Assembly (NCBI GenBank): GCA_004295085.1
Contig: SHNF01000009.1
Coordinates: forward strand, 248,001 to 312,000
Source of the DNA: Planctomycetota bacterium
GTDB lineage: Bacteria > Planctomycetota > UBA1135
Direction: 5' to 3'
DNA: 64,000 nt
Below are positions 1-8,684 of this stretch, piece by piece. A program made the position numbers and the translations under genes. A model generated the notes under the pieces. It was not told where the DNA came from, did not search any database, and worked only from the letters and a program-made list of their open reading frames with translations. The stretch's first letter is position 1. Each line of letters opens with the position of its first letter.

Positions 1-688
1 CGGCCAGCCGGGCCGCGAACACGCCGCGGATGAAGGCCTCGCCCTCGCCTGTGGCGCTCACGGCGCAGCGCGCGTCGGCATAGGTGCCGGCGCCGCACAG
101 CGGCGCGTCGCCCACGCGGCCCGGGGTCTTGCCCATGGTTCCGCCCGTGCTCGTGGCTGCCGCCAAGCGCGCCTGCCGGTCGCGCGCGACCGCGCCCACC
201 GTGCCGCCGGCCCAGTTGCAGGCGCCGCCGCTGGCCAGGGCCCGCTCCAGGGCGCGGCGGGAGCCCTCCACCACCATGGACTCGTTGGGGAGGCGCCGGA
301 AGCCCTGGCTCTCGGCCCAGCGCGCCGCGTCCTCCGCGACCAGCAGCACTTCCGGCGCCGCCAGCAGGCGCTGCGCGATGCGCACCGGGTTCTTGAACGC
401 CGGCAGCGCCGCCACGGCGCCGATCTTGCGCGTGGCGCCGTCCATGACCGCCGCATCCAGGGCCGCGCGCCCGTCACGGTCCAGGGCGCAGCCGGTGCCG
501 GCGTTGTAGACCTCGTCGTCCTCCAGCGCCTCCACCGCGGCGCAGGCGGCCTCCACCGCCGAGCCACCCGCGGCCAGGACCGCGCCCCCGCGGCGCGCCG
601 CCAGCAGGCATCCTTCCCGGTGCCGCGGCCGCAGCGCCGCCGGGACATCGCCGGCGCCGCCGTGGACCAGAATGAGGGGCTCGGTCAT
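1..688 (-). CDS. iaaA: Isoaspartyl peptidase / L-asparaginase (Ntn-hydrolase), 3' end outside window
   Basis: The reading frame opens at an ATG (686-688) and stays open to the left edge, so about 229 residues of the N-terminal part are visible. It opens with the family motif ILVHGGAG. The self-processing site GGTVGAVA is present, with Thr163 as the expected N-terminal nucleophile of the beta subunit. Further on come TSTGG, GRVGDAPLCGAGTYAD and SATGEGE, all classic for plant-type asparaginases. Family members cleave beta-aspartyl dipeptides and asparagine after autoproteolysis. The gene diverges from the nagZ-like gene across 54 bases. A TAGAAT hexamer lies 9 bases before the ATG and no Shine-Dalgarno is visible. 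The family call is firm; substrate preference cannot be read from the sequence. Confidence 0.93.
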   Translation of the reverse strand, partial: MTEPLILVHGGAGDVPAALRPRHREGCLLAARRGGAVLAAGGSAVEAACAAVEALEDDEVYNAGTGCALDRDGRAALDAAVMDGATRKIGAVAALPAFKNPVRIAQRLLAAPEVLLVAEDAARWAESQGFRRLPNESMVVEGSRRALERALASGGACNWAGGTVGAVARDRQARLAAATSTGGTMGKTPGRVGDAPLCGAGTYADARCAVSATGEGEAFIRGVFAARLA

Positions 689-697
689 GGCGGCGGG

Positions 698-703
698 ATT
701 CTA
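698..703 (-). promoter_or_regulatory. Candidate -10 hexamer (TAGAAT) of iaaA
   Basis: TAGAAT on the minus strand ends 9 bases before the iaaA ATG, so transcription would begin almost at the start codon. No convincing -35 box was seen. It is one of a recurrent set of such hexamers in this window. Confidence 0.4.
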
Positions 704-742
704 GAAACGGCCGTGCAGCGCCCCTAGAGTGCTTGTTCCGCA

Positions 743-2122
743 ATGGCCGGCGCGCTCACCGACTGCCTCGTGGCTCCCGCGATCCGCCTGCACAAGGGCG
801 AAGGTCTGGCCGAAGGTCTGCGCTGCCTGCGTGAGTTCGATCCACGGGTCTTCCTGATCTTCGGCGGCGAAGCCGAGGACGTGCAGTGGCTGCACGAGAC
901 GCTGGAGGACCAGGCCGGCCACCCCATCCTGTTCTGCGCCGACCTCGAGCGCGGGGCCGGCGAGCAGTTCGAGGGCCTGACGCCCCTGCCCGACGCTTAC
1001 GCGCTCAATATCCTCGGGGCCGAGGCCTGCTACGACGCCGGCCACCGCACCGCCGCCGAGGCCGCCAAGGCCGGCGTGCGCTGGATCCTGGCGCCGGTCC
1101 TGGACCTGCACCGGAGCGGCAGGGACGCGGTCAACTCCCCCATCGTGGGCCACCGCGCCTTCCACGGCGATCCCAAGCACGTGGTGGAGCTGGCCGCGGC
1201 CTGGCTGAAGGGCTGCGCCGACGCCGGGGGCATCTCCTGCGGCAAGCACTTCCCGGGGCACGGCGCCTGCCCGCAGGACAGCCATACCGAGAAGGCGGTG
1301 GCGGCCGAGGACCTGGGCCCGCACCTGGAACCGTTCAAGGCCCTCCTGAAGCAGCTTCCGACCATCATGGCCGGCCATATCCACTGTCCCATGCTGGACG
1401 ACGACGACCTTCCCGCCAGCCGCTCGGCCAAGGTGCTGTCCATCCTGCGCAAGCAATGGGGCTACAAGGGGCTGGTGGTCAGCGACTCCCTGCGCATGAC
1501 CGGTTACGGCGACGGCCCGCATGAGCAGCTGGCGATGGAGTCCCTGCACGCCGGCGTGGACCTGCTGCTCGACCCCGAGGACCCGGTGGTGCTGGCCATC
1601 AGCCTGCGCGACGCGCTGCAGCGCGGCGACCTGGACGCGGGGCGCGTGGAGGAGGCGGCGGCGCGCGTGCACCAGTTGCAGCGCCGGGCCGGGGACCTCC
1701 CGGTGGCGCAGCCCAAGCCCCTCATGCTGGGTGCCGGCAGCAAGCGCCTCCTGAAGCCGCTGCCCGGCGGCTCGCCCGGCAAGCACCTGCCGCAGCCGGA
1801 ACTCGCGCTGTGGCTGAGCGGCACGCGCGACACGGCGCGTTTCCTGGAGGACTGGGGCGTCCAGGCCATGCTGTCCAGCGCGCCGCCGCCGGCCAAGCTG
1901 CCCGAAGCCGTGCTGGTGATCTGGGGCGCGTCCGCCGGGCGCGGGCTGCCACCCCTGCCCCACAACTGGGTCGAGGCCATCACCAAGCAGCACACCATCC
2001 TGTACGTGGCCGGCTCGCCCGAGGCGGCCGAGATGGTGCCCAAGAGCGCCAAGGGCGTGTACCTGCCGGGCATCTCGCCGGCGCTGCTGGCGCTTCTGTT
2101 CGCCGAGGAAGTCGAGAAGTAA
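743..2122 (+). CDS. nagZ: Glycoside hydrolase family 3, NagZ-type beta-N-acetylhexosaminidase
   Basis: A protein of 459 residues. KHFPGHG (168-174) followed by DSH (179-181) is the NagZ signature; the Asp-His pair supplies the general acid/base in NagZ enzymes. SDSLRM (247-252) carries the likely nucleophile Asp248. NagZ removes GlcNAc from anhydromuropeptides in cell-wall recycling. The protein is longer than single-domain NagZ (about 340 residues). Residues 330-459 look like a short GH3 C-terminal alpha/beta domain. No signal peptide is seen, so it is probably cytoplasmic. An AmpG-like permease starts 9 bases downstream, which supports a muropeptide role. GH3 is certain; NagZ specificity is inferred from the DSH motif and the neighbour. 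Confidence 0.87.
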   Translation: MAGALTDCLVAPAIRLHKGEGLAEGLRCLREFDPRVFLIFGGEAEDVQWLHETLEDQAGHPILFCADLERGAGEQFEGLTPLPDAYALNILGAEACYDAGHRTAAEAAKAGVRWILAPVLDLHRSGRDAVNSPIVGHRAFHGDPKHVVELAAAWLKGCADAGGISCGKHFPGHGACPQDSHTEKAVAAEDLGPHLEPFKALLKQLPTIMAGHIHCPMLDDDDLPASRSAKVLSILRKQWGYKGLVVSDSLRMTGYGDGPHEQLAMESLHAGVDLLLDPEDPVVLAISLRDALQRGDLDAGRVEEAAARVHQLQRRAGDLPVAQPKPLMLGAGSKRLLKPLPGGSPGKHLPQPELALWLSGTRDTARFLEDWGVQAMLSSAPPPAKLPEAVLVIWGASAGRGLPPLPHNWVEAITKQHTILYVAGSPEAAEMVPKSAKGVYLPGISPALLALLFAEEVEK

Positions 2123-2131
2123 GCCGCGCGT

Positions 2132-3616
2132 GTGAGCTTGCCGAGCCGCAGCCCGTGGGCGTTCCTGCCCACGCTGTATTTCGCGGAAGGGCTGCCGTAC
2201 GTCCTGGTCAACACCGTCTCGGTCGTCCTGTGCAAGCGCCTGGGCGTGCGCAACGAGGAGATCGGGCTCTACACCAGCCTCATCTCCTTCCCCTGGATCC
2301 TGAAGATGCTGTGGGGCCCGCTGGTGGACCTCACGCTCACCAAGCGGCGCTGGATCGTCGTGACCCAGCTCGGGATCGCGGCCATGCTCCTGCTGGCGCC
2401 GCTCACGCTGGGCGCGCAGCGCTTCCTCGCACCGTTCCTCCTCGTCTTCACCGCCGTCGCCTTCCTGTCGGCCACGCACGACGTCGCCTGCGACGGCTTC
2501 TACATGCAGGCGCTGAGCCAGAAACAGCAGGCAGGCTTCGTCGGCGTGCGCACCACCTGCTACCGCCTGGCGGTGATCTTCGGCTCCGGAGCACTGGTGG
2601 CGCTCGCGGGATCGTTCGAAACGGCACAGGGGAGCCGGCGCAGCCTCGCCTGGAGCTTCCTCTCCGAAAACCCGCTGGCGCGCGCCTGGGCCGCCGCGCT
2701 GGCCGCCGGTGCCATCGCGTACTCGGCCTGCGCCCTGATCAACGCGTTCGTGATGCCGCATCCGGCCGAACAGCGCCAAGCGGGCCGCCCCAGGGACTCC
2801 GCTCCTTTCTTCGCCGCGCTGGGCGCGTTCTTCCGCCAGAAGCGCCTGTGGGCGATCCTCGCCTTCATCCTGCTCTATCGCTGCGGCGAGTCCCTCATCG
2901 CGAAGATGTCGGTGCCGTTCCTGCTGGACACGCGCGCGCCCGCCTACGAAGGCAGCTTCACTCCGCCCGGAGGCGAGCCCGTGCACGCGCGCGGCACGCT
3001 TGTGGAGGACGCAGGCGGTGGAACGCTGCGCCTGGAGGTCATCGAGCCCCCGGAGCTGGCCGGCGCGCCGTGGTCGGCGCCAGCAGCCGCGCTGAAGAGG
3101 ATCTCCGACGGCGGCGGCCTGCAGATCAGCACGACGGCCAACGGGATCATCACCGGGACCGTCGGCATCATCGCGCTGGTTCTGGGCGGGCTGCTGGGCG
3201 GGGCCGCCATCGCCCGTTTCGGCCTGCGCCGCTGCTTCTGGCCCATGGTGCTGTGCCTGAACCTGCCCAACCTGCTGTACGTGTGGGCGGCGCACGCGCA
3301 GCCGGGCACGGCCGCCGTCGGCGCCCTGGTGGCGGTGGACCAGTTCGGCTACGGCTTCGGCTTCACGGCATACCTGGTCTACCTGATGCTCATCAGCCAG
3401 AGCACGCCGTACGCCGCCTCCACGTACGCCATCGCCACCGGGCTCATGGCGCTGGGCGTGCTCGGCGCGGGCATCCTGAGCGGCTACCTGCAGGCGTGGC
3501 TGGGCTACCCGGAGTTCTTCCTGGCGGTGTGCTTCCTGGGCCTGCCCGGAGTCCTTTCCTTGTTGTGGATCCCCCTGCCGGAGCCGAGCGGCGCCGGCGC
3601 GAAGCCCGCGCGCTGA
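2132..3616 (+). CDS. AmpG-like MFS permease (PAT family), probable muropeptide transporter
   Basis: A protein of 494 residues with about 12 hydrophobic segments. The N-terminal FAEGLPY (17-23) and ATHDVACDGFY (114-124) motifs are typical of the AmpG/PAT branch of the major facilitator superfamily. AmpG imports GlcNAc-anhydroMurNAc peptides into the cytoplasm, where NagZ acts. The start is GTG at 2132, 9 bases after the nagZ-like stop, so the two are probably cotranscribed. A roughly 60-residue hydrophilic insertion (about 268-330, Pro/Gly/Glu-rich) separates two membrane segments in the second half; I do not know this from standard AmpG. The transporter family is confident; the cargo is inferred from context. 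Confidence 0.82.
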   Translation: MSLPSRSPWAFLPTLYFAEGLPYVLVNTVSVVLCKRLGVRNEEIGLYTSLISFPWILKMLWGPLVDLTLTKRRWIVVTQLGIAAMLLLAPLTLGAQRFLAPFLLVFTAVAFLSATHDVACDGFYMQALSQKQQAGFVGVRTTCYRLAVIFGSGALVALAGSFETAQGSRRSLAWSFLSENPLARAWAAALAAGAIAYSACALINAFVMPHPAEQRQAGRPRDSAPFFAALGAFFRQKRLWAILAFILLYRCGESLIAKMSVPFLLDTRAPAYEGSFTPPGGEPVHARGTLVEDAGGGTLRLEVIEPPELAGAPWSAPAAALKRISDGGGLQISTTANGIITGTVGIIALVLGGLLGGAAIARFGLRRCFWPMVLCLNLPNLLYVWAAHAQPGTAAVGALVAVDQFGYGFGFTAYLVYLMLISQSTPYAASTYAIATGLMALGVLGAGILSGYLQAWLGYPEFFLAVCFLGLPGVLSLLWIPLPEPSGAGAKPAR

Positions 3617-3644
3617 CGCCGGAGAACGGAGGCGCAGGCTGGCC

Positions 3645-3650
3645 TATACT
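3645..3650 (+). promoter_or_regulatory. Candidate -10 hexamer (TATACT), leaderless start
   Basis: TATACT ends 6 bases before the ATG at 3657. A transcript begun about 7 bases downstream would start at the ATG itself. No good -35 element is visible. Confidence 0.5.
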
Positions 3651-3656
3651 GCCGGC

Positions 3657-4379
3657 ATGAACGTGCAGAATCAGAGCGTCGCCGGCCGCCCGTACCGCGG
3701 CATGCTGGCCATTGAGGTGGATACGCCGGAGCGCCTGGCGTTCCTGCGCAAGGTGTACAGCTTGTTCGGCGCCGCCATGGCGGTGTTCGCGGCGACCGCA
3801 TGGTGGGGCACCACCAGCGCGACCGCCCAGCGCCTCCTGGCGCCCATCTTCTCCATGGGCATCCTCGGGCCGATCCTGGTCATGATCGGCCTGTTCCTGA
3901 TGCTGCGGGCCACCGCCTCGCGCTATCCGCTGAACGTCGTGGCGCTGGTCGCCGTTGCCGGCCTGGAGGGCCTGCTCACCGCACCGCTGCTGCTCTACGT
4001 GCTGAGCGTGGATCCGGTAGCGGGCGGGGGCATCATCGCCAAGGCCTCGATCATGACGGTGGTGGTGTTCGGCGGACTGACGCTCTACACCTTGACCACG
4101 CGCGCCGACTTCTCGTGGATGCGCGCCGCGCTGTGGATCGGCTTCGCGATCCTGTTCGGTTTCAGCCTCCTCGGCCTTCTGTTCGGATGGGACACGACCG
4201 GCTTCGGCATCTCGCTGGCCTGGATCGTGCTCATGGCCGGGTTCACGGTGTACGACACCAATACCATCATGCACCGCTATCCGACCAGCATGGCCGCCGC
4301 CGCCGCGGCCACGCTCTTCATCGACTTCGTGCTCATGTTCCAGCGCATGCTGCTGCTGCTGACCAGCCGGCGCGACTAG
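3657..4379 (+). CDS. Bax inhibitor-1 / YccA family integral membrane protein
   Basis: A protein of 240 residues with about seven transmembrane segments and a short cytoplasmic N-terminus. The segment near the C-terminus, AGFTVYDTNTIMHRY, matches the conserved VYDTxxI region of the BI-1/YccA/YbhL family, whose acidic residues form a pH- or calcium-sensitive site in characterised members. In bacteria some family members modulate FtsH-type membrane proteolysis; the role here is unknown. The gene lies 40 bases after the AmpG-like gene and 15 bases before the aspartase-like gene, and probably has its own promoter (TATACT just upstream). The family call is good; the function is not established. Confidence 0.85.
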   Translation: MNVQNQSVAGRPYRGMLAIEVDTPERLAFLRKVYSLFGAAMAVFAATAWWGTTSATAQRLLAPIFSMGILGPILVMIGLFLMLRATASRYPLNVVALVAVAGLEGLLTAPLLLYVLSVDPVAGGGIIAKASIMTVVVFGGLTLYTLTTRADFSWMRAALWIGFAILFGFSLLGLLFGWDTTGFGISLAWIVLMAGFTVYDTNTIMHRYPTSMAAAAAATLFIDFVLMFQRMLLLLTSRRD

Positions 4380-4394
4380 CGTCCGGCGCCCGGC

Positions 4395-5843
4395 ATGGCC
4401 ACGAGCGTTCCCCCGGCCGCCTCCGCCGAGCACCGCATCGAACGGGATTCCCTGGGGGAGGTGCGTGTTCCCCGGCACGCGCTGTGGGGCGCCCAGACCC
4501 AGCGGGCGATCGAGAACTTCCCGATCAGCGGTCTGAAGCCCATGCCGGTGTACGTCCGGGCGCAGGCGACCATCAAGCGCGCCGCCGCGGAAGTGAACCG
4601 GGACCTCGGCCTGCTGGAGCCGAAGCTGGCGGCGGCCATCCTGCAGGCCGCGGACGAAGTGATCGCCGGCAAGTGGGACGACCAGTTCGTGGTGGATCCG
4701 TTCCAGGCGGGCGCCGGCACCTCGCACAACATGAACTGCAACGAGGTGATCGCCAACCGGGCCAACCAGATCCTCGGCTGCTCCATCGAGGATCCGAAGA
4801 AGCCGGTGGATCCCAACGACCACGTGAACATGGCGCAGTCGACGAATGACACCATTCCGACGGCCATCCGCCTGGGCTGCCTGCTGCGCCTGCACGAGCT
4901 GACCAGCGCCCTGGACAAGCTGGCGGAGGCGTTCCGCCGCAAGGGCGCGGCCTGGAAGGAGCACGTGAAGTCCGGGCGCACGCACCTGCAGGACGCGGTG
5001 CCGGTCACGCTGGGCCAGGAGTTCCACGGCTACGCCACCAGCATCGCCCGCAGCCGCGACAAGATCGTGCTGGCTGCCGACGGGCTGCGGCGTCTGGGCA
5101 TCGGCGGCACGGCCACCGGCTCGGGACTGAACGCGCACCCGGAGTACCACGCGCGCATGGTGCGCAAGCTCGGCGACCTGACCGGGCTCGAGCTGCGCGG
5201 GGCCGAGGACTTGTTCGAGTGCATGCAGTCCATGGGCGACGCCGTGTTCTTCTCCGCGGCCCTGCGCAACCTGGCGGTGGATCTGGGGCGCATCGCCAAC
5301 GACCTGCGCCTGCTCGCCAGCGGCCCGACCACGGGCTTCGACGAGATCCGTCTGCCGGCCACGCAGCCCGGCTCCTCGATCATGCCGGGCAAGGTGAACC
5401 CGGTGATGGCCGAGATGACCAACATGGTCTGCTACCACGTCATCGGCAACGATGCCTGCGTGCAGCAGGCCGGACAGGCCGGCCAGCTCGAGCTGAACGT
5501 GATGATGCCGGTCATCGCCTACAACTTGTTCCAGTCCATGCACCTGTTCATCCACTGCTGCGAGACCTTGCGCAGCCGCTGCATCGAGGGACTGGAACCG
5601 CAGCCGCAGAAGGCCTGGGGCTGGCTGGCCCGGAACCCGATCCTGGTGACCGCCCTCAACCCGGTGATCGGGTACCAGAAGGGCGCGGAAGTGGCCAAGA
5701 CCGCCCTCAAGGAGGGCAAGACCATCCGCGAGGTGGTCGTAGAGAAGGGCTACCTGACCGCGGCCGAGGCCGACAGGCTGCTGGACGCCCGCCAGATGGC
5801 CCGGGGCGGGATCGTGACCGGCGGCGGAGGCGGAGGCGGCTGA
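4395..5843 (+). CDS. aspA: Aspartase/fumarase superfamily lyase, probably aspartate ammonia-lyase
   Basis: A protein of 482 residues. The superfamily signature GSSIMPGKVNP lies at 326-336 with the catalytic serine loop. AGTSHNMN (107-114), HVNMAQSTND, GRTHLQDAVPVTLGQEF and AGQLELNVM resemble aspartases more than class II fumarases, which usually read SGTxSNMN and NFELNVFMPV. Aspartases interconvert aspartate and fumarate plus ammonia. The PGKVNP form also occurs in fumarases and Bacillus-type aspartases, so fumarate hydratase remains possible. An odd feature is the C-terminal tail ending in seven glycines. A strong intrinsic terminator follows about 110 bases after the stop. Confidence 0.85.
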   Translation: MATSVPPAASAEHRIERDSLGEVRVPRHALWGAQTQRAIENFPISGLKPMPVYVRAQATIKRAAAEVNRDLGLLEPKLAAAILQAADEVIAGKWDDQFVVDPFQAGAGTSHNMNCNEVIANRANQILGCSIEDPKKPVDPNDHVNMAQSTNDTIPTAIRLGCLLRLHELTSALDKLAEAFRRKGAAWKEHVKSGRTHLQDAVPVTLGQEFHGYATSIARSRDKIVLAADGLRRLGIGGTATGSGLNAHPEYHARMVRKLGDLTGLELRGAEDLFECMQSMGDAVFFSAALRNLAVDLGRIANDLRLLASGPTTGFDEIRLPATQPGSSIMPGKVNPVMAEMTNMVCYHVIGNDACVQQAGQAGQLELNVMMPVIAYNLFQSMHLFIHCCETLRSRCIEGLEPQPQKAWGWLARNPILVTALNPVIGYQKGAEVAKTALKEGKTIREVVVEKGYLTAAEADRLLDARQMARGGIVTGGGGGGG

Positions 5844-5952
5844 CCGCCTGCTGCCGGCCCGGCCCGGCCACGCCCGGAAAAATCAGTGTCGTGACGGAGG
5901 GGGTTTCCCAATTGAACATCGGAGGCCCTTTCCGCCTTGCAACATTTGCGGG

Positions 5953-5993
5953 CGCAGCCGGCAGGGGGCTACTAGCCGGCTGCGTCCGTTTTT
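5953..5993 (+). terminator. Intrinsic terminator after the aspartase-like gene
   Basis: A perfect 10-bp stem (CGCAGCCGGC at 5953-5962 with GCCGGCTGCG at 5975-5984), a 12-base loop, then TCCGTTTTT. The T-tract exists only on the plus strand, so it serves the plus-strand gene. It ends 5 bases before the priA stop codon on the other strand. Confidence 0.85.
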
Positions 5994-5997
5994 GCCT

Positions 5998-8211
5998 TCA
6001 CAGAGGGTCCACAGTCACGCCGGGCCGCTGGCACAGCTCGTAGAGGACTCCCTGTAGCGGGGCGAGGGCTGGTGGCGGGACGGCCTTGAGCAGGATCTGC
6101 CGCCGCCAGCGGCCGCGCAGCCTCTCCACGGGCGGGGGCGCCGGACCGAGCAGGCTGCAGCCGGGCGCCGGCAGCGCGCGCAAGGCCGCGGCGGCGCCGG
6201 CGGCGAGCTGGTCGGCCTTGGCGGTGACGCCGGCCTCGCACACGATGCGCACCACCCGGGCGAAGGGCGGATAGCCGAAGGCTCGCCGCTCCTCCAGCTC
6301 ATGCCCAGCGAACGCCGGGTAGTCGTGGTGCACCGCCGCCTGCAGGGCCGGATGCTCCGGCCGCCAGGTCTGCACCACCACCTGGCCGCCGCGCGCGCTG
6401 CGCCCGGCCCGCCCGCTCACCTGGGCCACCAGGTTGAAGCAGCGCTCGGCGGCGCGGAAGTCCGGATGGTGCAGGGCCGTGTCGGCGTTGAGCACCCCCA
6501 CCACGGTCACCTCGGGAAAGTCCAGGCCCTTGGCCACCATCTGCGTGCCCAGAAGGAAATCCACGCGCCCGGCGCCGAAGTCCTCCAGCACCTTCTCGTA
6601 GGACTCGCGCCGCAGCATGGTGTCCCGGTCCATGCGGGCGATGCGTGCCCGGGGAAACAGGCGCGCCAGCGCGTCCTCCGCCCGCTCCGTGCCCACTCCC
6701 ACCAACTGGACCGGCTGTCCGCATTCGGGACAACGCTCCGGCGGCGGGAACTCCTGCAGGCAGTAATGGCACAGGGCGCGCCGCCGCCAGCGGTGGTAGG
6801 TGAGCGCCACGTCGCAGCGGCGGCAGTGCACGCTGCCGCCGCAGGCGCGGCAGTGCCAGGCCGGGGCGAAGCCGCGCTGGTTGAGGAACAGGATGGCGCG
6901 CTCGCGGCGCTCCAGTGCCCGCTCCAGCGCCTGCCGCAGCGGCTCGCTCACCACCGTCCAGTGCCCCTGCTCGGGCTTCTGCACGCGCATGTCCACGAGC
7001 GCCACCTCCGGCATGCGGCCTCCGGCCACGCGCCGCGGCAGATCCAGCCGGCGCAGGCGGCCGTCCCGCGCCGCCTGCCAGGACTCCAGCGACGGCGTGG
7101 CCGAGCCGAGCACGCACACGGCGCCTTCCAGCCGCGCCCGCTCCAGCGCGACCTCGCGGGCGTGGTAGCGCGGAGTCTGCTCCTGCTTGAAGGAGCTCTC
7201 GTGCTCCTCGTCCACCACCACCAGCCCGAGCCGGGGCAGCGGAGCGAACAAGGCGCTGCGCGCGCCCACAACGACGTGCAGCCGTCCCTGCGCGATGGCG
7301 GTCCACTGGTCGTGGCGCTCGGCGTCGGTCAGGCCGCTGTGCAGGACCGCCACATCGCCCACGCGCGCGCGGAAGCGCGCCACGGTCTGCGGCGTCAGCG
7401 CGATCTCCGGCACCAGGATGATGGCGCCCCGGCCCAGGTCCAGGCAGCGGCGCAGGGCGCGCAGGTACACCTCGGTCTTGCCCGAGCCGGTGACGCCGAA
7501 CAGCAGGAATCCGGCGTGCCGCCCGGCCTCCAGGGCCGCCAGGATCTCGGCGACGGCGGCCACCTGCTCGCCGCTCAGCTCGGGCGGGCGATCGGGGCGC
7601 ACCGGCGCGTCGCGGAACGGGTCCGACAGCTCCTGGCGGCGCGCGAAGCGCACCACGCCGCGCCGCGCCAGCGATTGCAGCGGCGAGCGCGAAAGCCCGG
7701 TGCGCGCCTGGAACTGCGCCAGCTCCATGGGCCCGCCGGCCGCCTCCAGGTAGGCGGCGGCGCGCTCCTGCTTGGGAAAGCGCTGCGCCAGCTCGCTCTG
7801 CTCCTGCGGCGAGAGCGGGCGCGCCAGCGCCACCACCGGCACGCTGCGCCGCGGGCGCGCGCGCCGCAGCGCCGCCGGCAGCATGGCGCCGAGCGCGTTG
7901 CCCCAGGAGCAATAGGTGCTGTCGGCGATGTGCCGCGCCAGGCGGATCAGCGCCGGCGTCAGCAGCGGCCGCTCGTCCAGGAGTGCCCCCAGCGGCCGCA
8001 GCTTGTCCCTGGGGATCCCTGCCGGGGGGTGCGGGTCCAGGCCCACCACCACGCCCACCAGCCGGCGGCTGCCGAAGGGGACGCGCACGCGGCAGCCGGC
8101 CTCCACGGCCTGCATCTCCGGCGGGACGAGATACGAGAACTCGCGGCGCACGGGCGTATCCAGCGCGACGCGCGCATAACCCAGACCGTCGGCCTGCGGC
8201 GCCGGAGGCAT
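5998..8211 (-). CDS. priA: Primosomal protein N' (replication restart helicase PriA)
   Basis: A protein of 737 residues, the usual PriA length. It has an N-terminal 3'-DNA-binding region (about 1-110), then a superfamily 2 helicase core with Walker A GVTGSGKTE (239-247) and the DEEH box (334-337). Eight zinc-binding cysteines at 454, 457, 463, 466, 481, 484, 494 and 497 are embedded in the helicase, as in all PriA proteins. PriA recognises abandoned replication forks and reloads the replisome. It diverges from no close neighbour; the cysteine-rich lipoprotein gene ends 74 bases upstream on the same strand. Identification is secure. Confidence 0.96.
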   Translation of the reverse strand: MPPAPQADGLGYARVALDTPVRREFSYLVPPEMQAVEAGCRVRVPFGSRRLVGVVVGLDPHPPAGIPRDKLRPLGALLDERPLLTPALIRLARHIADSTYCSWGNALGAMLPAALRRARPRRSVPVVALARPLSPQEQSELAQRFPKQERAAAYLEAAGGPMELAQFQARTGLSRSPLQSLARRGVVRFARRQELSDPFRDAPVRPDRPPELSGEQVAAVAEILAALEAGRHAGFLLFGVTGSGKTEVYLRALRRCLDLGRGAIILVPEIALTPQTVARFRARVGDVAVLHSGLTDAERHDQWTAIAQGRLHVVVGARSALFAPLPRLGLVVVDEEHESSFKQEQTPRYHAREVALERARLEGAVCVLGSATPSLESWQAARDGRLRRLDLPRRVAGGRMPEVALVDMRVQKPEQGHWTVVSEPLRQALERALERRERAILFLNQRGFAPAWHCRACGGSVHCRRCDVALTYHRWRRRALCHYCLQEFPPPERCPECGQPVQLVGVGTERAEDALARLFPRARIARMDRDTMLRRESYEKVLEDFGAGRVDFLLGTQMVAKGLDFPEVTVVGVLNADTALHHPDFRAAERCFNLVAQVSGRAGRSARGGQVVVQTWRPEHPALQAAVHHDYPAFAGHELEERRAFGYPPFARVVRIVCEAGVTAKADQLAAGAAAALRALPAPGCSLLGPAPPPVERLRGRWRRQILLKAVPPPALAPLQGVLYELCQRPGVTVDPL

Positions 8212-8285
8212 GAGCGGGCGGACGTGTTCTTAACGACGATGGCCGGGGAGGACGTCCCCGGCCATGCCGTCACGACGCAGCTCGC

Positions 8286-8684
8286 TCAGCCCTGCACCTT
8301 GCCCGGGCAGCCGCCGCACTCCTTGGCCGCGGTGGCGCCGGCGGGGCAGGACTCCTTGCCTTCCACGGTACCGGCGGCGCAGCAGGATCCTCCCGCAGCG
8401 CAGTCCTCGGCGCTCATGCCCTCGCAGTGGGCCATGGAGGCGCAGTCGGCGGTGCCGCACTTGGCGTCCATGCACATCTTGCAGGCATGGTTCTCCTCCA
8501 TCGCTTGCTTGCAGCAGGCCTCGCTGCACTGCATGCCCTTGGCATGGGCGTGCTCGCAGCACTCGGCCATCGTGGCATGCTCCTGGTCGGAATGCTGGCG
8601 CGCGGCGTCGGCACAGCCGGTCAGAGAAAGGGCGGCCAGGCTCAGCGCGGCGGCGCCCAGGACGGAAAGGACGAGATTCCTCAT
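8286..8684 (-). CDS. Cysteine-, histidine- and methionine-rich lipoprotein, possible metal binder
   Basis: A protein of 132 residues. It begins with a signal peptide ending in the lipobox LTGC, so it is probably anchored in a membrane. The mature part has 16 further cysteines in clusters (ECCEHAHAKGMQC, ACC, CKMC, CCAAG, CGGC) plus many His and Met. This composition suggests soft-metal (for example copper) binding, or a disulfide-rich exported domain; I recognise no named family. Its ATG overlaps the RNase D stop (ATGA at 8684-8681), so translation is probably coupled. The existence of the gene is well supported by the signal peptide and residue bias. The function is inference only. Confidence 0.8.
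   Translation of the reverse strand: MRNLVLSVLGAAALSLAALSLTGCADAARQHSDQEHATMAECCEHAHAKGMQCSEACCKQAMEENHACKMCMDAKCGTADCASMAHCEGMSAEDCAAGGSCCAAGTVEGKESCPAGATAAKECGGCPGKVQG

Noticed and set aside
701-3295. Very long minus-strand open frame opposite nagZ and the permease
   Set aside because: Its translation is low-complexity Arg/Gln/His/Gly-rich, typical of antisense frames in GC-rich DNA. The plus-strand genes have full family motifs.
3444-5555. 703-codon minus-strand open frame opposite the BI-1 and lyase genes
   Set aside because: A shadow of the plus-strand genes with biased composition and no recognisable domain.
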